Below are positions 25,788 to 33,359 of a DNA stretch of 64,000 bases, in pieces. A program made the position numbers and the translations under genes. How positions within the stretch are numbered: the stretch's first letter is position 1; each line of letters starts with the position of its first letter. The DNA lies in assembly GCA_023413135.1 (NCBI GenBank), contig JAEZQK010000004.1:1-64000 (forward strand). The letters run 5' to 3'. The DNA is from Bacillota bacterium. Lineage in GTDB: Bacteria; Bacillota; Clostridia; Christensenellales; Aristaeellaceae. The notes under the pieces were generated by a model. The model was not told the origin of the DNA and made no database searches. It was given only the letters and a program-made list of their open reading frames with translations.

Positions 25788-27875
25788 TCAGATGTTGAAC
25801 AGCAGGTCGCCGTAGGTGGGGAACGGCCAGAAATCCTTGGAGACGATGGTCTCCAGCTCATCGGCCACGGCCCGAAGCTCCGCCATGGCGGGCACCAGCT
25901 TGTCACGGCTGTGGGTGGCGTGCGTAAGGAGTTCGCCAAAACCGTTATCGGTCATGGCGTTGGCCAGCGCTTCGATCTTGGCGGAGAGAGAATCGGTCAG
26001 AAAGGCAAGCTTGCTCAAAAGCGCTTCCTCGCAGGCAAGGGCCAGGGAGGGGATCAACGCTTTCTTGGCGATGGCCGTGTCGGCTACGGACTTGCTATAA
26101 GCAAGCACCGCGGGCAGGATATCCTTGCGGGCGATATCCAGCATAGTGAAGGCTTCGATGCTGATAACCTTCACATAGCCTTCCAGCAGGATGTCATAGC
26201 GGCTGTGCATTTCCGTTTCGCTGAACACCTTGTGGGAGGTAAAGAGCTTGATGTTCTTTTCCTTTACAAAGTAAGGCAGTGCCGCCACCGTGGAAGTCAG
26301 GTTGAGCAGCCCGCGCTTTTCGGCCTCCGTCACCCATTCGGCGGCATAGTTGTTGCCGTTGAAAATGATGCGCTTGTGCTCCTTGAGTTCCTTCACGATC
26401 AGCTCGTTCAGCGCGGCGGTGAAATCCTTGGCGCCTTCCAGCGCTTCGGAGAATTGCTTAAGGGACTCGGCCACGATGGTATTCAATACGATGTTCGGGC
26501 CGCTGACGGAGAAGGAGGAACCCAGCATGCGGAATTCAAACTTGTTGCCGGTGAAGGCAAAGGGCGAGGTGCGGTTGCGGTCGGTGGTATCCTTGGGCAG
26601 CGGGGGCAGCACATCCACGCCGATGGTCATTTCCGTTTTCCTGCGGCTGTTGTAGGGGTTGCCGGTGGTCAGGGATTCCACGATGTCGGTGAGCTCTTCG
26701 CCCAGGAACACGGATACGATGGCCGGCGGCGCTTCATTGGCGCCCAGACGGTGATCATTGCCGGCGCTGGCCACGGAAACACGGAGCACATCCTGGTGCT
26801 CATCCACGGCCTTGATGACCGCCGCCAGGAAGAGCAGGAACTGGGCGTTTTCATAGGGCGTCTGGCCCGGCTCCAGCAGGTTCATGCCGGTGTTGGTGGA
26901 CATGGACCAGTTGTTGTGCTTGCCCGAGCCGTTGACCCCGGCAAAGGGCTTTTCATGAAGCAGGCAGGTCAAGCCATAGCGGGCGGCGACTTTCTTCATC
27001 ATCTCCATGGCAAGCTGGTTGTGGTCGGAAGCCACGTTGGTGATGGAGAAAATGGGGGCCAGCTCATGCTGTGCGGGAGCCACCTCGTTATGCTCCGTCT
27101 TGGCCAGCACGCCCAGCTTCCAAAGCTCCTCGTTCAAATCGTCCATAAAGGCTTGAATGCGGGGCTTGATGGCGCCGAAGTAATGGTCTTCCAGTTCCTG
27201 GCCCTTGGGCGGCTTGGCGCCAAAGAGCGTCCTGCCGGTGTAGATCAGGTCGCGGCGCTTTTCATACAGCGCCTTGTCGATAAGGAAATATTCCTGCTCC
27301 GGGCCCACGGTGGAGAACACGTGGTCCACATCCTCATGGCCAAAGAGCTTCAAAATGCGAACCGCCTGCTTGGAGAGCACTTCCATGGAACGAAGAAGCG
27401 GGGTTTTCTTGTCCAGCGCCTCACCGCCGTAGGAGCAGAACGCAGTGGGGATGCACAAAATCTTGTCCTTGATGAAGGCGTAGGAAGTCGGATCCCAGGC
27501 GGTGTAGCCGCGTGCTTCGAAAGTGGCTCGCAGTCCGCCGGAGGGGAAGGAGGAGGCATCCGGCTCGCCCTTGATCAGTTCCTTGCCGCTGAACTCCAGG
27601 ATCACGCTGCCGCCCTTGACGGGGGAGATGAAGCTGTCGTGCTTTTCGGCGGTGATGCCGGTCATGGGCTGGAACCAGTGGGTGTAGTGGGTGGCGCCCT
27701 TTTCCACGGCCCAGTCCTTCATGGCGTTGGCAACAACATTGGCTACCTGCGGGTCCAGGGGCTTGCCCTCATCGATCGTCTTTTGCAAGGCGCGGTACGT
27801 TTCCTTGGGCAGGCGTGCCCGCATGATAGCATCATTGAATACCATGCTGCCGAAAAGCTCCGTCACATTCGCCAT
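25788..27875 (-). CDS. glnN: Glutamine synthetase type III (GlnN)
   Basis: A 695-residue type III glutamine synthetase, which joins ammonia to glutamate with ATP. Length and motifs fit GSIII: THWFQPMTG, EKHDSFI, VGPEQEYFLID, GVNGSGKHNNWS, EAPPAIVSVFLG and NRTSPFAFTGNKFEFR. The family forms dodecamers unrelated in size to GSI. AGGAGG precedes the ATG by eight bases. It is transcribed from a near-consensus promoter through a structured leader, and the amt-glnK fusion follows. A second, type I enzyme is encoded divergently, so the cell has two glutamine synthetases side by side. Confidence 0.96.
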   Translation of the reverse strand: MANVTELFGSMVFNDAIMRARLPKETYRALQKTIDEGKPLDPQVANVVANAMKDWAVEKGATHYTHWFQPMTGITAEKHDSFISPVKGGSVILEFSGKELIKGEPDASSFPSGGLRATFEARGYTAWDPTSYAFIKDKILCIPTAFCSYGGEALDKKTPLLRSMEVLSKQAVRILKLFGHEDVDHVFSTVGPEQEYFLIDKALYEKRRDLIYTGRTLFGAKPPKGQELEDHYFGAIKPRIQAFMDDLNEELWKLGVLAKTEHNEVAPAQHELAPIFSITNVASDHNQLAMEMMKKVAARYGLTCLLHEKPFAGVNGSGKHNNWSMSTNTGMNLLEPGQTPYENAQFLLFLAAVIKAVDEHQDVLRVSVASAGNDHRLGANEAPPAIVSVFLGEELTDIVESLTTGNPYNSRRKTEMTIGVDVLPPLPKDTTDRNRTSPFAFTGNKFEFRMLGSSFSVSGPNIVLNTIVAESLKQFSEALEGAKDFTAALNELIVKELKEHKRIIFNGNNYAAEWVTEAEKRGLLNLTSTVAALPYFVKEKNIKLFTSHKVFSETEMHSRYDILLEGYVKVISIEAFTMLDIARKDILPAVLAYSKSVADTAIAKKALIPSLALACEEALLSKLAFLTDSLSAKIEALANAMTDNGFGELLTHATHSRDKLVPAMAELRAVADELETIVSKDFWPFPTYGDLLFNI

Positions 27876-27975
27876 AATGATTGCCTCCTACAATTCGTGT
27901 TCCGCTTATCGTGCGGATGGATATTTCCAAAAGCGTTTTGAAATCGCCGGTTGCCACATGAAACCGGCGGTTCCT

Positions 27976-28024
27976 AAAAAATGAGACAAGGGTGCTGCGA
28001 GTTGCCTCACAGCGCCCTTGCTGT
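27976..28024 (-). promoter_or_regulatory. glnN leader: mutually exclusive hairpins and intrinsic terminator
   Basis: On the minus strand the leader can form a 14-pair hairpin (27987-28020) with one C-A mismatch and a GCAA tetraloop. Alternatively, it can form a hairpin ACAGC-AAGGGC-GCTGT (28009-28024) with a six-base loop carrying A at position 1 and G at position 4, followed by a terminator stem TGAGGCAA/TTGTCTCA (28002-28009 with 27982-27989) and TTTTTT (27976-27981). The two states share bases and exclude each other. An ANTAR antitermination-type protein is encoded at 29777-30358. Regulation is inferred; only one hexaloop hairpin was found where ANTAR targets usually have two. Confidence 0.55.
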
Positions 28025-28033
28025 ATGGGGAGC

Positions 28034-28062
28034 AGTATAACCTTTCCACGCTAAAATGTCAA
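28034..28062 (-). promoter_or_regulatory. Promoter of glnN-amt
   Basis: On the minus strand TTGACA, 17 bases, TATACT. The transcript would begin near 28026, just before the leader hairpins. Confidence 0.88.
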
Positions 28063-28387
28063 TCCTTTTTCAGTCGTATCTAAATGTTTTTTTAGGTTCC
28101 AGTTATTTTGCAGCAGGAATCAAAAATGAATTTGTGGAACGGAATACTGCACCTCCAAAAACTCTTGCGCATTGAAAGGATTCAGATTTCACCGAAAGAC
28201 CTGCGCCTGATTCAAATCTTTAGTACAGGCATCCTTGTTGCGGAACAGATTTTTGCATGAATTACCATCCTATATTGCAAAAGTTCAAACCGTCCAAAAC
28301 ACTGCACGTCCAGAACCGGCTCCCTTGCCGCGCATCCATAAACATCAAAAAAACTGCTGGAGGGAGTAGAAATACACATAGAGCGTA

Positions 28388-28396
28388 TGCTATAAT
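28388..28396 (+). promoter_or_regulatory. Extended -10 promoter of glnA
   Basis: TGCTATAAT with no good -35, 52 bases before the glnA ATG. The rest of 28063-28387 shows no gene. Confidence 0.6.
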
Positions 28397-28448
28397 ACGG
28401 GCCATCCAAGGACGGCCTTGCGAACCGTCAATGAAGGAGGCGCGAGCC

Positions 28449-29753
28449 ATGAACATTACCCAGCAGGAAGTCATCCGCTTTGTGGAGGAGAACGATGTCA
28501 AATTCATCCGCCTGGCCTTTTGCGATCTGTATGGCCGGCTGAAAAACATCTCCATCCAGCCCGGGGAATTGAACCGCGCCTTCCTAAGCGGCATCCCCTT
28601 TGATGCTGCGGCGGTGAGAGGTTTTTCCGGCGTTGCGGGCGGGGATTTGCATTTGGTTCCCGATCCCACCACGCTGTCGGTGTTGCCCTGGCGGCCCCAG
28701 TCGGGCCGGGTGATCCGCATGTTCTGCGACTTGACATATCCCGATGGCAGCCCCTATGAAAGCTACGGCCGGGCGGTACTGCGCCGTGCGGTGGAAAAGG
28801 CGGCGGCCACCGGTTATTCTATGCACGTGGCGGCCAAGTGCGAGTTTTATCTGTTTGAGGCCGACGAAAAGGGACATATCACTTTAACGCCCCAGGACAG
28901 GGCGGGGTATATGGATGTGGCCCCCTATGACAAGGGCGAAAACGTGCGCCGGGAGATTTGCCTTACGCTGGAGGCCATGCACATCCAGCCCGAGTCCTCC
29001 CACCATGAGCAGGGCCCGGGGCAGAACGAGATCGACTTCCGTCACGCCGACGCTTTAACCGCCGCCGACCAATTGGTGGCATTCAAGGATGTGGTGCGCT
29101 CTATCGCCGCCCAAAACGGGCTGTGCGCCTCCTTCCTGCCCAAGCCCCTTTTGGACAAGAACGGCAACGGTCAGCACGTGAACCTTTTCCTCTTTAAGGA
29201 TGGGGAGAATATCTTCCAGCGTACGGGAAACGAGCTGAGCGATGACGCCCGCTATGCCATAGGCGGCATTCTGCGCCGGGTGAAAGAGTTCACGCTGTTC
29301 TGCAATCCCCTGCCCAACAGCTATCACCGCCTGGGCGGGTTAGGCGCGCCCGGCTTTTTGAGCTGGTCCTTGGGCAACCGCTCCCACCTGATCCGTATTC
29401 CCGCCGCCTGGGGGCAAGACGCCCGCATGGAGCTGCGCTCCCCCGACCCGGCCACCAACCCCTATCTGCTGTTTACTTTACTTCTGGAAGCGGCGTTGGA
29501 AGGCATCCAAAACAAGGTGGAGCCTGGCCCGGCCCTTTCAGGTTCTATCGACAGATCAAATCCCGGCCCTTCCCTTGTGCGTTTGCCTAAAGACCTGGGC
29601 GAAGCCATCGCTCTGGCCAAGGAAAGTGCGTTTTTGAAAGCGGTACTGCCCAAAACGACGCTGGACGCCTATATCATGGAAAAGGATCGGATCTTTAAGA
29701 ACTGGCAGGAAGACCCTCAGCAGGTATTCCAAAGTCACTTTGAAACCATCTGA
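28449..29753 (+). CDS. glnA: Glutamine synthetase type I
   Basis: A 434-residue GSI-type enzyme. Family motifs include IRLAFCDLYGRLKNI at the N-terminus, CEFYLF, HHEQGPGQNEIDF, the ATP/glutamate region NGNGQHVNLFLFKDG, and LGNRSHLIRIPAAWG with MELRSPDPATNPYL. NGNGQH in place of the more usual NGSGMH and the sequence GAPGFLSWSLGNRS are somewhat divergent. No C-terminal adenylylation tyrosine loop was recognised. AGGAGG precedes the ATG by eight bases; the in-frame extension upstream lies before the predicted transcription start. An ANTAR regulator follows 23 bases downstream and is probably co-transcribed. A GlnA-like homolog acting on another amine cannot be excluded. Confidence 0.88.
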   Translation: MNITQQEVIRFVEENDVKFIRLAFCDLYGRLKNISIQPGELNRAFLSGIPFDAAAVRGFSGVAGGDLHLVPDPTTLSVLPWRPQSGRVIRMFCDLTYPDGSPYESYGRAVLRRAVEKAAATGYSMHVAAKCEFYLFEADEKGHITLTPQDRAGYMDVAPYDKGENVRREICLTLEAMHIQPESSHHEQGPGQNEIDFRHADALTAADQLVAFKDVVRSIAAQNGLCASFLPKPLLDKNGNGQHVNLFLFKDGENIFQRTGNELSDDARYAIGGILRRVKEFTLFCNPLPNSYHRLGGLGAPGFLSWSLGNRSHLIRIPAAWGQDARMELRSPDPATNPYLLFTLLLEAALEGIQNKVEPGPALSGSIDRSNPGPSLVRLPKDLGEAIALAKESAFLKAVLPKTTLDAYIMEKDRIFKNWQEDPQQVFQSHFETI

Positions 29754-29776
29754 TATTCTTCGGTGGGAAAGAAGGG

Positions 29777-30358
29777 ATGACGTTGGAAGGATTGACGCTG
29801 TTGGTAGGCAGTTCGGAAAAAAGCCAGGCGCTTTTGCAAACGCTGCTGAGCGGAACGGGCTTCAACCAGTGCTCCCTGGCGCAAAACGGTGCGGAAGCGC
29901 GGCGGATGCTTAATCAGGGCGAGTATGCCCTGACGGTCATCAATACGCCTTTGACCGACGAGCCGGGCATTGATTTGGCCGTCAAAACGGCCCAAAGCAC
30001 ATTGTCTGGTGTGATATTATTGGTGAAGGCCGAGATGGCCGACGCCATTAGCCAGAAGGTGGAAGAAAGCGGCGTGCTGGTCGTGGCAAAGCCGGTGGCC
30101 AGGCAGCTGTTTGACCAGGCGCTCAGGCTTTCCATGACGGCCAGGAACCGAATGCTGATGCTGCAAAACCAAAACGAAAAGCTGCAAAAGAAGATCGAGG
30201 AAATGCGCATGGTGGACAGGGCCAAGTGCGCCCTCATCCAATACCTGCGCATGACGGAGCAGCAGGCCCACCGCCATATCGAAAAGCAGGCCATGGATAC
30301 GAGGCAGACAAAGATGCAGGTGGCGAGGGATATCGTAAATACATATGAGATGCTGTAG
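29777..30358 (+). CDS. ANTAR-domain antitermination regulator with degenerate receiver
   Basis: A 193-residue protein: an N-terminal receiver-like domain (about 5-120), a coiled linker (MLQNQNEKLQKKIEEM) and a C-terminal ANTAR RNA-binding domain (about 140-190, MVDRAKCALIQYLRMTEQQA then HRHIEKQAMDTRQTKMQVA). ANTAR proteins bind paired hexaloop hairpins in leader RNAs and prevent termination, often of nitrogen genes. The receiver lacks the acidic pair near the start (LLVGSSEKS) and the phospho-acceptor position reads VINTPLTDEPG, Asn instead of Asp, so it is probably not phosphorylated and may instead respond to a partner protein or ligand. It follows glnA closely and ends at a good terminator. 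Confidence 0.88.
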   Translation: MTLEGLTLLVGSSEKSQALLQTLLSGTGFNQCSLAQNGAEARRMLNQGEYALTVINTPLTDEPGIDLAVKTAQSTLSGVILLVKAEMADAISQKVEESGVLVVAKPVARQLFDQALRLSMTARNRMLMLQNQNEKLQKKIEEMRMVDRAKCALIQYLRMTEQQAHRHIEKQAMDTRQTKMQVARDIVNTYEML

Positions 30359-30366
30359 CATTTCGA

Positions 30367-30397
30367 GGAAATGGCTTTGCCATTTCCTTGGTTTTTT
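30367..30397 (+). terminator. Terminator of the glnA-ANTAR operon
   Basis: Stem GGAAATGGC/GCCATTTCC with loop TTT, then TTGG and TTTTTT. Confidence 0.9.
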
Positions 30398-30643
30398 GCA
30401 TGATTTCCTTGTGAGCTTTGCTCACCATCCTTCGCTACGCTTGCAAATCTCATGGCCAGGAAATCGTGTAAGGAATGCTTGCTCCGCAAGCGCCCCGCCC
30501 GGCTGGCAAAGCCAGCCGAGACGATTTCAAACGAGGGAGCCTCGGCCCCCTCGTTGCTCCCCCAAGTCGATAGGCACTACACAGCTTCTTAGCATTTTCC
30601 GTTGATGCACGTGTCTTCTTCCGGCATACCGATGGCGGATTTC

Positions 30644-30670
30644 TACGGGCGAACACAGTTCGCCCCTACG
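30644..30670. repeat. GTAGGGGCGA palindrome, copy 1
   Basis: Core GGGCGAAC-ACA-GTTCGCCC flanked by TAC and CTACG. Confidence 0.75.
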
Positions 30671-30744
30671 CCGTAAAGAGTTTGTTGGGTGTGCTTCCGG
30701 CTGTTATACGCCCGGGTAGAGAAGCCAGTAAACCCCCATCAAAT

Positions 30745-30766
30745 GTAGGGGCGAACTGTGTTCGCC
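30745..30766. repeat. GTAGGGGCGA palindrome, copy 2
   Basis: GTAGGGGCGAAC-TGT-GTTCGCC, the opposite orientation to copy 1, 75 bases away. Confidence 0.75.
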
Positions 30767-30880
30767 AGCCTGCACCGCCTAGCACCAGCACCGTTTAACG
30801 TTATCATTCGCCGGCTATTAAGCCGAATGATTTCTGCATACATGATTTGAAACAGTATCGGAACGACAAGGAGGAAATCT

Positions 30881-31246
30881 ATGAAATTCGCCGGAGTATG
30901 CCTTATCGCGGAGCACACCCCCACCCTGGCCAAATTCTATCAGGCGCTGCTTCAAGCGGAAGGCCACTGGGAAGGGGAAGATCATGTGGATTTCCCCGGC
31001 GGGGGGATCACCATTTTCTCCGTCAAAGGCATGGAAGAAATGGCTCCCGGCTGCATGGCAGGCGCGGGCAGCGGCAAAACCGTGCTGTCCTTTGATGTTC
31101 CGGATGTGGATGCACTGCTGGACACGCTGCATGACCTGGGCGCCCAAGTCGTCAAGCCTCCACAGACCCATCCCTGGGGCTCTAAAAGCGTGTGGATCAA
31201 AGACCCGGAGGGGAATATCCTCAGCCTGCGCTGCCCGGCCAAGTAG
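30881..31246 (+). CDS. VOC (glyoxalase/bleomycin resistance) family protein
   Basis: A 121-residue single VOC domain made of two beta-alpha-beta-beta-beta halves: MKFAGVCLIAEHTPTLAKFY in the first and SFDVPDVDALLDTLHDLGAQ with KSVWIKDPEGNILSL in the second. The family covers metal-dependent lyases, dioxygenases and binding proteins, and the substrate is not predictable. AAGGAGG lies seven bases before the ATG. The stop abuts the stop of the convergent GNAT gene with no spacer, so the two transcripts must overlap. Confidence 0.88.
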   Translation: MKFAGVCLIAEHTPTLAKFYQALLQAEGHWEGEDHVDFPGGGITIFSVKGMEEMAPGCMAGAGSGKTVLSFDVPDVDALLDTLHDLGAQVVKPPQTHPWGSKSVWIKDPEGNILSLRCPAK

Positions 31247-31726
31247 TCAGGCTTCCGGCGCTTTTAGAAGCTTGCACAAAAAGAGGCACGGGTTCCGCTC
31301 ATCCCATAGGGTTGGGAACACGTCCAGCGGCAAAAAGCCCATGGCTTTATAAAACGCCCGGGTGGCTGCGTATTCCGCATCGCCGGCCGGCTCCGCCACC
31401 GTTTTGACCGTCATGTAAGCAAAGCCTTTTTCCGTGTAATGGCATGCCGCCTGCTTGACCAATTCCCGCCCGATGCCCTTTCGGTGAAAATCCCCGAGAA
31501 TGCCCATCACGTGTATTTCACAGGTGCACGGAAAATGCTCATGCACGGCAAGAAACCCCACCGGCATATCAAACGAAAAGGCGCAAAGAAAGTACATTTC
31601 AGCCGCCTCCCTTACATAGCTCACAAGGGAGGTCTCAATGCCGAACCAGTCCGGCAGCTTTCTCAGTATGTTTTCCGCAATGGAGCGCTTTTCCGCAGGC
31701 AAAATGACTTGACGATATTGAAACAT
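31247..31726 (-). CDS. GNAT family N-acetyltransferase
   Basis: A 159-residue acetyltransferase with the acetyl-CoA binding loop HRKGIGRELVKQAACH (Q/RxxGxG/A motif) and a C-terminal TRAFYKAMGFLPLD segment. The segment EIHVMGILGDFHRKG contains the strand before the loop. GGAGATG precedes the ATG. Substrate unknown. It is convergent with the VOC gene and shares no operon with rpmB. Confidence 0.87.
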   Translation of the reverse strand: MFQYRQVILPAEKRSIAENILRKLPDWFGIETSLVSYVREAAEMYFLCAFSFDMPVGFLAVHEHFPCTCEIHVMGILGDFHRKGIGRELVKQAACHYTEKGFAYMTVKTVAEPAGDAEYAATRAFYKAMGFLPLDVFPTLWDERNPCLFLCKLLKAPEA

Positions 31727-31838
31727 GCAGTCATCTCCATTTCAAGACCGGTCAAGCGTAGCGCAGAACGGTGCGAAAGGCTCACAGGCGAACAGCGCAG
31801 CCTCAAATGACGCAGTCATTTTCTCAACATAAAGAATA

Positions 31839-31861
31839 GCCCGCTTGCGGTACAAGCGGGC
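31839..31861 (-). terminator. Terminator of rpmB
   Basis: Stem GCCCGCTTG/CAAGCGGGC with a five-base loop; the minus strand continues TATTCTTTAT. It lies 25 bases past the rpmB stop. Confidence 0.8.
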
Positions 31862-31885
31862 ATGTTTTGCATATAAAAGCTGGAA

Positions 31886-32098
31886 TCAGGCTTCGTCGGA
31901 TTTGGATGGCAGTGCGCGGGCCACGTTTCCGCTGCGCAGGCAACGGGTGCACACGTTCAGCCGCTGGGGGACGCCATTGACCAGCACGCGAACCTTCTGC
32001 ACGTTGGGAGCCCAAAGACGGCTGCTTTTCCGGTTGGAATGGCTTACGTTGTTGCCATTCATCGCGCCCTTTTCACATACTTCACAAAACTTGCCCAT
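31886..32098 (-). CDS. rpmB: 50S ribosomal protein L28
   Basis: A 70-residue ribosomal protein of the large subunit. It has the L28 pattern with a CxxC pair at the start (KFCEVCEKGAMNGNNVSHSN), RLWAPNVQKVRV and VCTRCLRSG near the end, so this is the zinc-binding, cysteine-containing form. AAAGGAGG lies eight bases before the ATG. It is transcribed alone between its own promoter and terminator, which is usual for rpmB in Firmicutes. Confidence 0.97.
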   Translation of the reverse strand: MGKFCEVCEKGAMNGNNVSHSNRKSSRLWAPNVQKVRVLVNGVPQRLNVCTRCLRSGNVARALPSKSDEA

Positions 32099-32139
32099 TC
32101 AAAACACCTCCTTTGGGGTTTACACACGACAGCGAACCT

Positions 32140-32168
32140 ATTCTATCACCATTGCAATCCATTTGCAA
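32140..32168 (-). promoter_or_regulatory. Promoter of rpmB
   Basis: On the minus strand TTGCAA, 17 bases, TAGAAT. Confidence 0.7.
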
Positions 32169-32233
32169 GCGTTATTTTTCCTGTACTGGCCGTTTTGCAA
32201 ATGAGGCTGCTCTGCGAAGATTCCCAATTCAAC

Positions 32234-32273
32234 TTGACGTAGTGACAACTTAATATTATAATAAGAGTTGTCA
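32234..32273 (+). promoter_or_regulatory. Promoter and overlapping operator of the Opu operon
   Basis: TTGACG (32234-32239), 17 bases, TATAAT (32257-32262). An inverted repeat TGACAACT (32243-32250) and AGTTGTCA (32266-32273) flanks the -10 element. A protein bound there would occlude RNA polymerase; a repressor answering to osmolyte or osmotic state is inferred. No regulator gene is adjacent. Confidence 0.75.
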
Positions 32274-32338
32274 GTTTTGTTTAGCATCTCTTGACGAGGA
32301 GCTTGTCTGAAAATTTCATTATGGAGGAGGAACATTTC

Positions 32339-33328
32339 ATGAGAAGAACGACGACGATTTTACTGGCAGCCGTTTTGCTGATTGCCACGCTGGTGACGCC
32401 CGCATTCGCGGCCCCCAAGACGAATATCATTTTCGCGGAGGTGGGCTGGGATTCCATCCGGTTCCACAACGCGGTGGCTGGAACGGTCGCCGAATCGGTG
32501 TTCGGCTACACCTGGGAGGAGATTTCCGGATCGACGCCCATCACTTACGAAGCACTGATGTCCGGAGCCATCGACGCCCACATGGAAATGTGGACAGATA
32601 ACCTGGCCAGCTACGTCCCCGACCTGGAGGCCGGTAAGTTTTTGGAGCTGGGTGTGAACTTCGGCGATAACGCGCAGGGTCTGTACGTGCCCCGCTATGT
32701 CATCGAGGGCGATGCCGAGCGTGGCATCGAGGCGGTTGCGCCTGACCTGAAAACCATTGAGGATCTGAAAAAGTACGCTTCCATTTTCCCCGATCCCGAG
32801 TCGCCCGGCATGGGCCGCATCTTCGGCGGCATACCCGGCTGGGAAGTGACCATGATCCTGGAAAAGAAGGTTCAGGCATACGGCCTTGACGAGATGTACA
32901 ACTATGTGTTGCCTGGCAGCGACGCCGCCTTGAGTGCCGCCTTCGTTTCGGCTTTGGACCGCGGCCAGCCCATCGTGGCCTACTACTGGGAGCCGACGTG
33001 GCTGATGGGCATGTACGACTTTGTACGGCTTGAAGACGCTCCCTACGACGCTTCCAACTATTTGGACGGTCTGTCGGACTTTCCTTCGGTGCGCGTAACC
33101 GTTTGCGCCAGCAACGATTTCTACGCGTCCAATCCGGAGTACTGCGCGTTCCTGGCCAAGTACAATACCTCTTCAGCGCTGACCAGCGAAGCCCTTGCCC
33201 ACATGCAGGAGACCGGCGAAGACTACGTCGCCACGGCGAAGTGGTTCTTAATGGCGCACGACGAGCTGGTTGACCAATGGCTTGACGCCGAGCAGGCCGC
33301 GAAGCTGCGCGCCGCGCTTAAAGAATAA
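32339..33328 (+). CDS. Glycine betaine/proline ABC transporter substrate-binding protein
   Basis: A 329-residue OpuAC/ProX-like binding protein. A signal peptide (RRTTTILLAAVLLIATLV ... AFA) is cleaved after Ala without a lipobox cysteine. The mature protein starts KTNIIFAEVGWDSIRFHNAV and contains several Trp and Tyr residues typical of betaine-binding aromatic cages (HMEMWTDN, YYWEPTWLMGMYDFV). GGAGGAGG lies eight bases before the ATG at 32339. It is first in the operon, before permease and ATPase. The ligand may be glycine betaine, proline betaine, choline or carnitine. Confidence 0.92.
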   Translation: MRRTTTILLAAVLLIATLVTPAFAAPKTNIIFAEVGWDSIRFHNAVAGTVAESVFGYTWEEISGSTPITYEALMSGAIDAHMEMWTDNLASYVPDLEAGKFLELGVNFGDNAQGLYVPRYVIEGDAERGIEAVAPDLKTIEDLKKYASIFPDPESPGMGRIFGGIPGWEVTMILEKKVQAYGLDEMYNYVLPGSDAALSAAFVSALDRGQPIVAYYWEPTWLMGMYDFVRLEDAPYDASNYLDGLSDFPSVRVTVCASNDFYASNPEYCAFLAKYNTSSALTSEALAHMQETGEDYVATAKWFLMAHDELVDQWLDAEQAAKLRAALKE

Positions 33329-33359
33329 TCAAAACCGGGATGTGGGGTGAGACGTTGTA

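Larger units (their letters stand above)
30400..30880. other. Hairpin-rich intergenic region without a gene
   Basis: About 480 bases hold no convincing gene. They contain several short perfect hairpins (TGAGC/GCTCA, CTTGC/GCAAG, CGGCTGGC/GCCAGCCG, ACGAGGG with CCCTCGT) and two GTAGGGGCGA-type palindromes listed separately. It looks like a sink for small repeats. Confidence 0.6.

Noticed and set aside
25911..27941. A 676-codon open frame on the plus strand opposite glnN
   Set aside because: It is fully antisense to a certain GSIII gene in a GC-rich sequence, has no ribosome site, and its translation is low-complexity. It is a frame shadow.
28397..28448. A second ANTAR target in the glnA leader
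   Set aside because: Short stems are possible (CAAGG/CCTTG, GACGG/CCGTC) but none closes a six-base loop with A1 and G4, and no terminator follows.
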